Below are positions 26,831-35,235 of a stretch of DNA of 64,000 nt, piece after piece. Within the stretch, counting starts at the first letter, position 1. Every line of letters starts with the position of its first letter. Below the pieces are notes generated by a model. It ran no database searches and was not told the origin of the DNA. It saw only the letters and a program-made list of their open reading frames with translations. The DNA is taken from NCBI RefSeq assembly GCF_050908845.1, contig NZ_CP194171.1:4340001-4404000 (forward strand), written 5' to 3'. This DNA comes from Marinobacterium_D sp050908845 (GTDB lineage Bacteria > Pseudomonadota > Gammaproteobacteria > Pseudomonadales > Balneatricaceae). The position numbers were made by a program, and so were the translations under genes.

Positions 26831-27363
26831 GACTCTTCTCCCGCTTCAAACAGATCGCGACCGCTGATCAGGCTGTACAGATCCTCCAGCCACTGCGCCA
26901 GCAGCTGCAGCGCCATCAGGCTGCCGGCGGTGATCATCATCACCCAGAAGTGGTGCATGTGCGGCGCCCACTCGCTCTGGCGGCGATAGTTGAACTTGAT
27001 CGCCTCTATCAGCTTGTCGACGCTGATATCGATAAGCACCAGCATGAAATAGAACGCCAGGGCATAGGTCAGCAGGTTGAACACCCGCCGCGTGCGCTCC
27101 GAAACCTTGAGATAGAGGATATCCACGTTGATGTGGGCACGGCGCTGCTGGGCGTAGGCACCGCCCAGTGCCGCGATGTAAGCGAAAATAAACAGAGACA
27201 GGTCGTAGGCCCAGATGGTCGGGCTGTTCAGCACGTAACGAGCGAACACCTCGAATGCCACCACCAGCGCGAGCACCGGCACAAACCAGGCCATCGACTG
27301 CCCGATCAACCTGACGATAAACTGAACGCTGAGGACATAGCCTCTCAGCAGAGTTGCGATCAT
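26827..27363 (-). CDS. dctQ: TRAP transporter small permease
   Basis: 178 residues with four TM helices, the DctQ layout: MAWFVPVLALVVAFEVFARYVLNSPTIWAYDLSLFIF is the conserved first half. It is needed for DctM function in the inner membrane. It overlaps dctM by ATGA and is separated from dctP by a hairpin that probably lowers its expression relative to the binding protein. Confidence 0.92.
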   Translation of the reverse strand: MIATLLRGYVLSVQFIVRLIGQSMAWFVPVLALVVAFEVFARYVLNSPTIWAYDLSLFIFAYIAALGGAYAQQRRAHINVDILYLKVSERTRRVFNLLTYALAFYFMLVLIDISVDKLIEAIKFNYRRQSEWAPHMHHFWVMMITAGSLMALQLLAQWLEDLYSLISGRDLFEAGEES

Positions 27364-27446
27364 AGCGATTACCCCGAAATGAATTCAGCTTACGCCGACG
27401 CCGGCCGAGCCTTGCGAGAGAACTCCTTTCCTCGTCCGCGTAAACT

Positions 27447-27472
27447 GAAAAAGGGTGGACTCTCGCCCACCC
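27447..27472 (-). terminator. Attenuating terminator between dctP and dctQ
   Basis: On the minus strand GGGTGG-N8-CCACCC is followed by TTTTT, placed 18-43 bases after the dctP stop and before dctQ. It is a plausible partial terminator that makes the binding protein more abundant than the membrane subunits. Confidence 0.75.
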
Positions 27473-27489
27473 CCGGTATCCGATGCGGA

Positions 27490-28515
27490 TTATTCAGCCA
27501 CGTCTTTCTCAAGCACCTCGATCAGACGGGCGCTGTAGTCGCTTTCCTTGGCATACTCTTCCCACAGGTTGGCGCCCGCCGCCTTCCAGGCCTGGCGATC
27601 TGCTTCGCTCGGCTCCGGGCTCCACTGCAGACCCTTGGCCTCCATATCGGCAATCGCTTCAGATTCCCACTTGCGGGACTTGGTCAGCTGATCCTTGGCG
27701 TGCACGCTGGTTGCCGCCTTGACGATCGCCTGCAGGTCTTCCGGCAGTTTGTTCCAGGCCTGCTGGTTAACGATCACCGGCAGTACCTGGGCACCCGCCA
27801 GCGGCAGACGGTACATGTACTTGGCCACTTCCACATGGTTGCCGTCGCGGTGGTCGATCATGTTGGAACCGATGGAGCCATCGATAACGCCGGTGGAGAG
27901 GCTGGTGTAGATCTCGCTCCAGGCCAGGTTAACCGGAGACGCACCCAGGTTACGCAGGAACTTGCCGTAGGCACCCGGCGCACGGATCTTCAGCCCTTCA
28001 AAGTCGGCAACCGAGTTGATCGGCTCCTTGGTGATGATATAAACCGGCGGCTGGATGTAAGGGTCCAGGTACTGGACGCCGTGCGCAGCGTAGGCCTCGC
28101 TGAGCACATCAGCGAAACCTTTTTCGTAGAACAGATCCATCAGTTTGGCCGGGTTGTCGGTACCGCCCGGCAGACCCACTTCGATCACGCCTTCGGACAT
28201 TTCACCGGCGTGCATCGGCTGAAAAGGCGCCCCCATGGTGATCAGGCCGCTCTTTACCGCGCCAAAGATACCGTTGGTGCTGACGCCCTCACCGGCGTAC
28301 ATCATTTTCACGGCAATGCGACCGCCAGACATCTTTTCGATGTTATCGGCCATGCTCTGGTAGACCTCGCCAAACGCAGTGCCGCGGCTGTAAAGGTTTG
28401 CAAACCGCCAGTTGTATTCTGCGGCGGTAGCGCTGGCGACCGAACCCAGGGTCAGCGACAGCGCAACGGCGCCCGTAGCAACGGTGCGAGACATTTTTCC
28501 GAGCATGCTTTTCAT
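27490..28515 (-). CDS. dctP: TRAP transporter substrate-binding protein
   Basis: 341 residues with a Sec signal peptide (VALSLTLGSVASATAAE, cleavage after ATA). The mature protein is a DctP-type binding protein: ADFEGLKIRAPGAYGKFLRNLGASPVNLAWSEIYTSLSTGVIDG is the family core, with the Arg of KIRAPG that normally contacts the substrate carboxylate. The ligand is therefore an organic acid. It is the first gene of the TRAP operon. Its location next to glutarate genes suggests glutarate, L-2-hydroxyglutarate or a related C5 acid, but this is inference. Confidence 0.92.
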   Translation of the reverse strand: MKSMLGKMSRTVATGAVALSLTLGSVASATAAEYNWRFANLYSRGTAFGEVYQSMADNIEKMSGGRIAVKMMYAGEGVSTNGIFGAVKSGLITMGAPFQPMHAGEMSEGVIEVGLPGGTDNPAKLMDLFYEKGFADVLSEAYAAHGVQYLDPYIQPPVYIITKEPINSVADFEGLKIRAPGAYGKFLRNLGASPVNLAWSEIYTSLSTGVIDGSIGSNMIDHRDGNHVEVAKYMYRLPLAGAQVLPVIVNQQAWNKLPEDLQAIVKAATSVHAKDQLTKSRKWESEAIADMEAKGLQWSPEPSEADRQAWKAAGANLWEEYAKESDYSARLIEVLEKDVAE

Positions 28516-29046
28516 GGACCTATTACCTCTTTCTTTATAGTGGACAGCGGTCTTTGCCGAGTCCTTTTGAGTCAGTCGGATGACAACTGGATTTGGACTA
28601 TGGCAAAGGGCTTACAGGCGTTAAACGCCGTACGCCACATGTTTACTTTGAAGGTGATCAAACAAAATCAATATCCAGGAGGGGGTATTTTTGTTGCAGA
28701 AATCACGCACCAGACAGGTGCATTCAAGATGGTTCATTAGCCCGGCCGGGCGGCAGAAAGCGCGCCATTATCCACAAAATCCGAGCATATAAAAGACAGA
28801 GCATTACATTAGTGCACACACATTTTTTGATGCTCAAATATGGTGAGACCAGATTAAGGCAGGTAAAAAACAGCGCAAGCCCGCAATCAACGATAATTTT
28901 TTTTATCGGACCCTTAGCATTGCCTCCGACAGTGGATTGCTTGCGGCTGGAAATCACCGGCTGTCGATAAAGCAGGTCTCTTTTTCATCACTCCCCACGC
29001 CATCAGCGTGGCCTGGCGCTGCCAGTGACTCTTTACCAGGCCCCAT
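28516..29046. other. Intergenic region upstream of the TRAP operon
   Basis: About 530 bases between the dctP start and the gabD terminator. It is AT-rich between 28780 and 28930 and should hold the dctP promoter. Short frames on both strands (plus 28593-28970, minus 28724-28957) lack ribosome sites and family-like sequence, and I do not call them genes. Confidence 0.55.
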
Positions 29047-29077
29047 TAAAAACCCCGGCCTGGTCGGGCCGGGGTTT
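29047..29077 (-). terminator. Terminator of the GabD-like gene
   Basis: On the minus strand an 11-base perfect stem (AAACCCCGGCC pairing with GGCCGGGGTTT) with a 6-base loop is followed by TTTTTAA. It is about 55 bases after the dehydrogenase stop and separates it from the TRAP operon. Confidence 0.88.
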
Positions 29078-29132
29078 ATCGGAGGCAAGGGCTGCTGACG
29101 CCCTCAGGACTGTTACTGCTGCGGGAGCCGGA

Positions 29133-30581
29133 TCAGATACCGCCCATGCAGAGGTATTTGATCTCCAGGTAGTCGTCCAGGCCGTGCTTGGAGCCTTCGC
29201 GGCCAATACCGGATTCCTTCACGCCACCAAAGGGGGCCACCTCGTTGGAGATAATGCCTTCGTTGATACCCACCATGCCGTACTCGAGCCCTTCGGCCAC
29301 GCGCCAGCAGCGACCGATATCGCGGGAGTAGAAATAAGCCGCCAGCCCGAAAGGCGTGGCGTTGGCGCGCTCGATCACATCCTCTTCATCATCGAAGACA
29401 AACAGCGTGGAGATCGGGCCGAACAGCTCCTGGCTGGCGATCGACATCTGTTCGGTCACGCCGCTGAGCAGGGTCGGTTCATAGAACAGCTCACCGGCAT
29501 CGGAGCGCTGACCGCCCATTTCCAGTTGCGCACCCTCTGCCACCGCATCTTTAACCACCTGTTCAACACGCTCAATCGCTTTCAGGTTGATCAGCGGTCC
29601 GATTTCGACGCCTTCCTGATTACCGGCACCTACTTTCAGTGCGCTGACACCCTGCTTGAACTTTTCAACGAAGGCATCAAGCACCGAACGCTGCACGTAA
29701 ACACGGTTGGTGCAGACGCAGGTCTGACCGGCGTTACGGTACTTGGAGATCAACAAACCTTTGACGGCCGCATCCAGATCCGCATCTTCAAAGACGATAA
29801 ACGGCGCGTTACCGCCCAGCTCCAGCGACACCTTTTTAACGGTATCGGCAGCCTGATGCAGGATATGCTTGCCCACCGGGGTGGAACCGGTGAACGACAC
29901 CTTGCTGACCAAAGGATGAGACGTCAGCGTATCGCCCACGGAAACCGGGTCTGCCGTGGTGACAATATTGATGACACCGGGCGGGAAGCCGGCCTCCTCT
30001 GCCAGCGCGGTCAGTTCAAGCGCCGACAGCGGCGTATCTTCGGCGGGCTTGAGCACCACGGTGCAACCGGCCGCCAGCGCCGGTGCGATCTTGCGAGTGA
30101 TCATCGCCACCGGGAAGTTCCACGGCGTAATCGCCGCGACCACACCGATCGGCTGGCGAATGGTGACGAGACGAGAGGTCGGTGACGGCGACGGGATATG
30201 CTCGCCGTAGGCGCGCTTGCCCTCTTCCGCGAACCACTCGGCAAAAGAAGCGCCGTAGGCGACTTCGCCACGCGACTCGGCCAGCGGCTTACCCTGCTCC
30301 GCGGTCATCAGCTGAGCCAGTCTTTCCTGATTATCCATGATCAGCTCGTACCAGCGACGCAGCATCTGGGCCCGTGCTTTCGCGGTGGTCTTCTTCCAGC
30401 TGGCAAAGGCCCGGTGCGCGGCTTCGACGGCGGCACTGGCTTCGCCGGCGCTCATATCAGGTACGTCAGCCAGGTGCTCACCGTTCGCCGGATTCAGTAC
30501 GGCCAGCGTTTTACCGGAAGCAGCGGAGACCCACTGTCCATCGACATAGGCCTGAGTCTTGGTAATCAGTGTGCTTGTCAT
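29133..30581 (-). CDS. gabD: NAD(P)-dependent succinate/glutarate semialdehyde dehydrogenase, GabD/DavD-like
   Basis: 482 residues, the normal length for GabD. Aldehyde dehydrogenase landmarks are present: TPWNFPVAM (residue ~152), KPAEDTPLSA (~178), general base Glu254 in LELGG, and nucleophile Cys288 in GQTCVCTNR. It oxidises succinic or glutaric semialdehyde to the diacid. Lying after glaH and lhgO on the same strand, it is most likely the C5 enzyme (DavD role), feeding glutarate from lysine via 5-aminovalerate, though GABA use is possible. The usual partner aminotransferase gabT/davT is not adjacent; a class III aminotransferase lies 8 kb away. Confidence 0.93.
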   Translation of the reverse strand: MTSTLITKTQAYVDGQWVSAASGKTLAVLNPANGEHLADVPDMSAGEASAAVEAAHRAFASWKKTTAKARAQMLRRWYELIMDNQERLAQLMTAEQGKPLAESRGEVAYGASFAEWFAEEGKRAYGEHIPSPSPTSRLVTIRQPIGVVAAITPWNFPVAMITRKIAPALAAGCTVVLKPAEDTPLSALELTALAEEAGFPPGVINIVTTADPVSVGDTLTSHPLVSKVSFTGSTPVGKHILHQAADTVKKVSLELGGNAPFIVFEDADLDAAVKGLLISKYRNAGQTCVCTNRVYVQRSVLDAFVEKFKQGVSALKVGAGNQEGVEIGPLINLKAIERVEQVVKDAVAEGAQLEMGGQRSDAGELFYEPTLLSGVTEQMSIASQELFGPISTLFVFDDEEDVIERANATPFGLAAYFYSRDIGRCWRVAEGLEYGMVGINEGIISNEVAPFGGVKESGIGREGSKHGLDDYLEIKYLCMGGI

Positions 30582-30623
30582 AGTTAACTCTCGGAGATCC
30601 TAGGGTGATGGATGGATACTAAC

Positions 30624-30643
30624 ACCGGCACCCTGGTGCCGGT
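30624..30643 (-). other. Intercistronic stem-loop between lhgO and gabD
   Basis: ACCGGCACC-CT-GGTGCCGGT, a 9-base perfect inverted repeat with no T tract, lies 43-62 bases upstream of the dehydrogenase start. It may protect or pause the mRNA; it is not a clear terminator. Confidence 0.5.
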
Positions 30644-30699
30644 TGATCGCCTGTAAACGTTCAGTTTCACCCGCCTCAAACAATACTCTTCGTGCGCCA

Positions 30700-31896
30700 T
30701 TACAGATCGAACTGAGTACTGGCCTCAGCAATGATGTAACGACCGATCGGCAGCGCCGAGGTCGCGGCAGGAGAAGGCGCGTTGCAGACGTTGATAGTGC
30801 GGGCGGTTTTGACGAACAGAAAGTCGTCCACCAGCTTGCCATCCCGGGAGACCGCCTGAGCGCGCACGCCTGCAGGGTAGGAAGTCAGATCCGATTTTTC
30901 CACCGAGGGGCAGTATTTCTGCACCTGTTTCAGGTAACCGCCCTTGAACAGGGAGTTTTTCAGCTCGACCAGGCCCGGCTTGAGGTTCTTCTGCAGCACC
31001 TTGCGGATACCGGGATAGCCCAAGGTTTCCAGACTGTCCGCCAGGGAGATATCGGTCTTGCGGTAGCCTTCGCGCTTCCACGCCAGCACCGCGTTGGGGC
31101 CGACGGTAACGGTGCCATCGATCATGCGGGTCAGATGCACACCAAGGAACGGCATCGACGGATCCGGGATCGGGTAGATCAGGTGGTTGACGATCTGGTT
31201 GTGCTTTTCCGGCAGCAGATAGTACTCGCCACGGAAGGGGCAGATGCGGAACTGCGGCTCCAGCCCCAGCATGCGCACCACGCGGTCGGCCATCAGGCCG
31301 GAGCAGGAGATCAGGTAGCGGGCGTTGAAACTGCCCTGGGTGGTGCTGGCAACGACCTCGCTGGAGGACTCTTTCACAGCGGTCACTTCAGCGCCGTAGC
31401 GGATCTCGCCACCGCGTTCGATGAAACGGCGCGCCATCGCCTCAGTAACCTGTTTGTAGTTAACGATGCCACTGGAGGGAACAAAGATGCCACCGATACC
31501 GGTGATGTTCGGTTCCCGCTCGCGCAGCTCCTCGGCATTAAGCCAGTAGCGCTCAAGCCCGTTGGCCTCGGTGCGCTCCCAGAGCGCCTTCATCCGCTCC
31601 ATTTCCAACTCGTTGGTGGCCACCAGCAGCTTGCCGCACTCTTCGTATTTGATGCCGTTTTCCTGGCAGAAATCCTTGGTATTGCGGTTGCCCTCAAGGC
31701 AGAACTTGGCCTTCAGGCTACCCGGCGTGTAGTACACACCGGCATGAATGACGCCGGAGTTATGCCCGGTCTGGTGTTCCGCCGGGCCGGCCTCTTTTTC
31801 CAGCACCAGCACTTTCTTATCCGGGTAACGTCCCAGCAGCTGCATGGCGGTAGACATACCGACAATGCCGCCACCAATAATCAGAAAATCGTACAT
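30700..31896 (-). CDS. lhgO: L-2-hydroxyglutarate oxidase
   Basis: 398 residues, an FAD-dependent oxidoreductase of the DAO family. The dinucleotide fold is at the N-terminus (LIIGGGIVGMSTAMQL), followed by the LhgO-typical HNSGVIHAGVYYTPGSLKAKFCLEG segment near residue 45 and the C-terminal FAD contact GKLVDDFLFV. It oxidises L-2-hydroxyglutarate, the product of GlaH, to 2-oxoglutarate and passes electrons to the membrane quinone pool. It sits between glaH and the GabD-like gene, as in the E. coli and Pseudomonas glutarate operons, but a strong terminator separates it from glaH here. A GAGAGGA ribosome site precedes the ATG. Confidence 0.95.
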   Translation of the reverse strand: MYDFLIIGGGIVGMSTAMQLLGRYPDKKVLVLEKEAGPAEHQTGHNSGVIHAGVYYTPGSLKAKFCLEGNRNTKDFCQENGIKYEECGKLLVATNELEMERMKALWERTEANGLERYWLNAEELREREPNITGIGGIFVPSSGIVNYKQVTEAMARRFIERGGEIRYGAEVTAVKESSSEVVASTTQGSFNARYLISCSGLMADRVVRMLGLEPQFRICPFRGEYYLLPEKHNQIVNHLIYPIPDPSMPFLGVHLTRMIDGTVTVGPNAVLAWKREGYRKTDISLADSLETLGYPGIRKVLQKNLKPGLVELKNSLFKGGYLKQVQKYCPSVEKSDLTSYPAGVRAQAVSRDGKLVDDFLFVKTARTINVCNAPSPAATSALPIGRYIIAEASTQFDL

Positions 31897-31904
31897 CTAT
31901 GTCC

Positions 31905-31943
31905 TCTCAAGAAGAGTTCTCACGAAGAGTTCTCACGAAGAGC
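31905..31943. repeat. Three tandem 13-base repeats upstream of lhgO
   Basis: Three head-to-tail copies, TCTCAAGAAGAGT, TCTCACGAAGAGT and TCTCACGAAGAGC, lie immediately upstream of the lhgO start. The first overlaps its ribosome site on the minus strand, so each copy repeats a Shine-Dalgarno-adjacent segment. Function is unknown. Confidence 0.8.
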
Positions 31944-31951
31944 GTTTACAT

Positions 31952-31982
31952 AAAAACCACCGGTATCGCTACCGGTGGTTTT
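31952..31982 (-). terminator. Strong hairpin terminator between glaH and lhgO
   Basis: A 13-base perfect stem (AAAACCACCGGTA with TACCGGTGGTTTT) closed by a four-base loop. On the minus strand it ends in a T5 tract. It lies 35-65 bases after the glaH stop and inside what is an operon in other bacteria. Its plus-strand side also ends in T4, so it could act in both directions. Confidence 0.85.
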
Positions 31983-32016
31983 CGATCATAGCCGTTTTAG
32001 CTTTGCGATCACCAAC

Positions 32017-32982
32017 CTACTGGTTGGGCTTGCGCAGAGTTTTGGCGCGGGTGAAGTAGCCGCGCTGACGCATCAGCTCGCGACGCAGACCCGGGTTGGC
32101 TGTGAACTTGTCACGGCCGTGCAGCCAGAAGTGGTTATTGATCAGCAGGAAGCTGCCGGTGGGTACCGGCACCGACAGGATAGACCGGCTGCCTTCCAGC
32201 GATTCCGACAGGTCGGTGAGCCAGTTACCTTCGATATCATCTTTCGGCTGCACGAACTGGTCGATGTAGGACATGATCGGACGCCCGCTGCGGTCCAGAT
32301 CGAACACCGGGTGGTACACATCCTTGGCGGCATTCTTGCTCGGCGGCGCCGCCCAGCGCATTTCCCGGTGAGCCAGGGTATCGGTACTGAATTTTTCCAG
32401 CTCTTCCCAGTCGTCCAGATGCAGCAGCAGGGAGTTACCGCCTTCCATGTTCTGCTCATCGATCTTCAGCATCAACACGTAATCGGTGTCCTGCTCGACG
32501 TAGGTGCCGTCGTTGTGCAGTTCCATGACGCGATGTGCCTGGCGCAGGTAGCTGTCGGAGTTGTCCTCGTTCTGGACCACGAAGCGGGCGTAGTACTGGC
32601 CGCTCATCGCGTCGAAGTTGGAGCGCCCGAACAGGTGGGCCACGGCGGTGGTGAACTTGACCATCTCCTCCGCCTGCTCCACCTGGTCCAGCCCTTCCGG
32701 CGTGATCAGCAGAGCACCAGTGTCGCGATCCACCAGTTTTTCGACCAGTAGCGGCTGCAGCTGGTTGCCACATAGATCATCCAGAATTTTGCCGACGCGG
32801 AAGCGCAACATCGACTTGTATTCCAGCGCCTGTACCGGCCAGTGGGTGACCGCCTGCAGAAAGGCATCAACCACCGGCTTTTCAAAGCGCAGCTCCAGCA
32901 GGCGCGGGCTCAGGGAGGAAGGTTCCAGGGTAAAACCGGCTGAGTGTTCAGTTTCAGCGGATACCGCAGCGGCTAGGGACAT
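32017..32982 (-). CDS. glaH: Glutarate 2-hydroxylase (CsiD)
   Basis: 321 residues, Fe(II)/2-oxoglutarate-dependent oxygenase of the CsiD family, which hydroxylates glutarate to L-2-hydroxyglutarate. The iron-binding facial triad is visible: His156 and Asp158 in ELHNDGTY and His288 in FWLHGRDKF, with the 2-oxoglutarate-binding Arg probably in the following LRRELMRQRGYF. It is divergent from the GntR gene at 33163, across an AT-rich 180-base promoter region. Its product feeds LhgO. Length agrees with E. coli CsiD. Confidence 0.95.
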   Translation of the reverse strand: MSLAAAVSAETEHSAGFTLEPSSLSPRLLELRFEKPVVDAFLQAVTHWPVQALEYKSMLRFRVGKILDDLCGNQLQPLLVEKLVDRDTGALLITPEGLDQVEQAEEMVKFTTAVAHLFGRSNFDAMSGQYYARFVVQNEDNSDSYLRQAHRVMELHNDGTYVEQDTDYVLMLKIDEQNMEGGNSLLLHLDDWEELEKFSTDTLAHREMRWAAPPSKNAAKDVYHPVFDLDRSGRPIMSYIDQFVQPKDDIEGNWLTDLSESLEGSRSILSVPVPTGSFLLINNHFWLHGRDKFTANPGLRRELMRQRGYFTRAKTLRKPNQ

Positions 32983-33162
32983 GGGGCTACCTCGGTTTTC
33001 TCTGTTATTGGTGAGTTGTTGTTGGGGTCTAAAAACAACTTAATATTTACGTTATGCAAAAATATCTACATTTTTAACTTTCGTCAACAAAATAACCCTT
33101 TTGCTGATATATCGGGCTAATCGCTATAATCCCCCCCACCCTGATCAGAGACCGCACACGCC

Positions 33163-33852
33163 ATGCCCGCTAACGAAGAAAAAAGTAATCTGGCAAACCT
33201 CGCCTATGCCGCGCTGAAGCGGGATATCACCGAAGGTGTATTCCAGCCGGGCGACAAACTGCTGATGAGCGGGCTCAAGGAGCGCTATGAGATCGGCGCC
33301 GGCCCGATGCGTGAGGCGCTGTCCCGGCTGGTATCAGAACGGCTGGTCACGGCGATCAGCCAGCGTGGTTTTCGCGTCGCGCCGATGTCGATCGAGGAGC
33401 TGAAAGATATCTACTTCGCCCGCGCCCAGCTGGAGGCGATGATCACCGAGCTGGCCGTGGCCCGGGGCGGCGATGAGTGGGAAGCGGATGTGATTGCCAC
33501 CGCGCACAGGCTCTCAAGGGTGACTGAGGTGCAGAGTGCTGATGAGATGCTGAGCGTCTGGGACAGCCGCCACAAGGCGTTCCATTACGCCATCGCCAGT
33601 GGCTGCGGCTCCGCCAAGCTGCTGGAGCTGCGCGAAACCATGCTGGATCAGGCGGAGCGCTACCGGCAACTCTGGCTGCGGGAAACCGTTTTCTCCGCCG
33701 ATGCGCTGCACACCAAACAGGAAGAGCACCGGGAGCTGATAGACGTGCTGATGTCAGGCGATGCCCAGGCGTCACGCCGCATGATGTTTGACCATATGAT
33801 GAATCCGATCCCGATTATCATTCGGATACTTGAAGCCCGCGGCCTTGCCTGA
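33163..33852 (+). CDS. csiR: GntR/FCD-family regulator, CsiR (GlaR)-like
   Basis: 229 residues with an N-terminal GntR winged HTH (LAYAALKRDITEGVFQPGDKLLMSGLKERYEIGAGPMREALSRL) and an all-helical FCD ligand domain whose metal ligands are suggested by DSRHKAFHYAIASGC and the later Asp/His-rich helices. CsiR is known to repress the csiD-lhgO-gab genes and to be relieved by glutarate. Placement divergent from glaH supports the same role. The symbol is assigned from context and family pattern. Confidence 0.8.
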   Translation: MPANEEKSNLANLAYAALKRDITEGVFQPGDKLLMSGLKERYEIGAGPMREALSRLVSERLVTAISQRGFRVAPMSIEELKDIYFARAQLEAMITELAVARGGDEWEADVIATAHRLSRVTEVQSADEMLSVWDSRHKAFHYAIASGCGSAKLLELRETMLDQAERYRQLWLRETVFSADALHTKQEEHRELIDVLMSGDAQASRRMMFDHMMNPIPIIIRILEARGLA

Positions 33853-34017
33853 ATCGAAACCGGAAACCGCCCGGTCAGCCGGATACGCCAGCTAAACGGA
33901 GAGATCCAGAGCCAAACGGGCTGAGTCTCGACAGCGATCTATCGCCGGCCGTTGCTATTCTGCTCTGACTCCATCGGCCATGATCGGGAGGTTCTTCCTC
34001 AAACCCTCTGGCTATCG

Positions 34018-34419
34018 CTATAGGTGCCGCCCCTCAAGAAACTGCCGATAGCGCAATATCTTGCGCCATCCTCCGTCTTTGGGCCGGTATTTGTAATAGC
34101 GATCGCCCTCACGAAACACTGCTCGGCAGGAAAACGGTTTGTTCTCCATACTTAGACAGATCTGATCATCCTCAGTGAGTTTCCAGCGGCCGTCTCGCTT
34201 CTCCCAATACCGGACCTGCTCAACCTTCCCGTCGGGGTGATAGTAACTAAAGCTAGTTGTGCCCGAAGAGAGGCTGTAGGACTCAACCGTTTTGCCAACA
34301 AAAAGGGCTTTCAGCTCTCCCTTGCTCAGTCTGACCGCCTCAACCTGCGGTTTGACCTGGCATCCGGTCAGGATCCCAAGGGTTAACGCACCTATTGTTA
34401 TCTTTGCCCACATCTTCAC
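34018..34419 (-). CDS. Small lipoprotein of unknown function, last gene of an unrecognised operon
   Basis: 133 residues from a GTG at 34419 directly after the upstream TAG (an ATG two codons later is an alternative). The N-terminus is a lipoprotein signal with lipobox ILTGC (Cys20), and the rest is a soluble domain with two cysteines (DDQICLSMENKPFSCRAVF) and many aromatic and charged residues (FSYYHPDGKVEQVRYWEKRDGRWKL). The layout resembles small beta-rich periplasmic proteins, but no family is recognised. It is coupled to the hydrolase and ABC genes. Confidence 0.65.
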   Translation of the reverse strand: MKMWAKITIGALTLGILTGCQVKPQVEAVRLSKGELKALFVGKTVESYSLSSGTTSFSYYHPDGKVEQVRYWEKRDGRWKLTEDDQICLSMENKPFSCRAVFREGDRYYKYRPKDGGWRKILRYRQFLEGRHL

Positions 34420-35235
34420 CTAGCCCCCCAGATTTCGAATAAATTGTTCTAATGGCGGCAACATCAGCCCGCTCTTTACGCTCGCATCAAAATCATGCGA
34501 CTGCCCCTGCATCAGCTCGAGCGATACAGGGGGCGAGACCCCAAGTTCAGAACGCTGGCCATTGATAGTCTCAACCCATCTGTTTGCCCTCTCTATACGG
34601 TCTTTACCCTGGCTCCTATCAAGGCGCGCATTTGTGCGCAGTGCAGAGTCACGCTGATAGTCCTGGTCTCCAACCAGCGCCAGCATAGGCAGCATTGCCA
34701 GCTCGTTCCGACGAGGCTCCCCTAACCATTCCGGCCAGTTTTTGACTCCGTAGGGATAGCTAACATCCGGGTCGGGCAGCGTGTACCAACCCGCGCTACA
34801 GACACTCAGCGAGGCCACGCGTTCGGGATGCAGATACGCATAGCGATGGGCAAACTGTGCTCCACCCGAATAACCAACCAGATGCACTTTCAATTGAGGA
34901 AGCATTCGAGCCGACTGCCAAGTGAGCAACAGCATGCTTAGCGCGAGATCAGCCCGCAGCTGTTCCGGATTTGCGGCAAGCCTCTGATAGTTAGGAAAGC
35001 GTTCCCGATCGAATAGCGGCGCCATCAGGCAGATACCAAGGCGCTCGGCCAGAGAACGAAACGCTTCTGCCTGGCTAAGGTAATTACGCGATATACCGTG
35101 CACTGCCACAAGCACGCGATCCCTCCGCCGCTCGTTGGATGGTCTGTAGATCGCGCATTTCATGAAGTATGCTGATCTCAGATTCACATCAACACACTCA
35201 CCCGACACCGGCATGGACAGGAACTCAGACAGCAT
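34420..35235 (-). CDS. Alpha/beta-hydrolase (serine hydrolase) in an unrecognised operon
   Basis: 271 residues with no signal peptide. The alpha/beta-hydrolase fold is clear: oxyanion-type VAVHGISRNYL near residue 45, nucleophile Ser123 in GYSGG, acid in LVGDQDYQRD near residue 195, and His in MQGQSHDFD near the C-terminus, giving a full catalytic triad. It probably acts on an ester, thioester or peptide in the cytoplasm. It overlaps the ABC gene by 11 bases and touches the lipoprotein gene, so the products likely act together. In biosynthetic clusters such enzymes are often release or trimming factors, but the substrate cannot be told. Confidence 0.75.
   Translation of the reverse strand: MLSEFLSMPVSGECVDVNLRSAYFMKCAIYRPSNERRRDRVLVAVHGISRNYLSQAEAFRSLAERLGICLMAPLFDRERFPNYQRLAANPEQLRADLALSMLLLTWQSARMLPQLKVHLVGYSGGAQFAHRYAYLHPERVASLSVCSAGWYTLPDPDVSYPYGVKNWPEWLGEPRRNELAMLPMLALVGDQDYQRDSALRTNARLDRSQGKDRIERANRWVETINGQRSELGVSPPVSLELMQGQSHDFDASVKSGLMLPPLEQFIRNLGG

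Noticed and set aside
26950..28740. A 596-codon plus-strand open frame opposite dctQ and dctP
   Set aside because: It is a shadow of well-supported TRAP genes on the other strand and has no family-like motifs.
28724..28957. A 77-codon minus-strand frame upstream of dctP
   Set aside because: AT-rich spacer with no ribosome site and no similarity that I can recognise.
31905..31943. A CRISPR-like array
   Set aside because: The three 13-base units are contiguous with no spacers, so this is a tandem repeat and not CRISPR.
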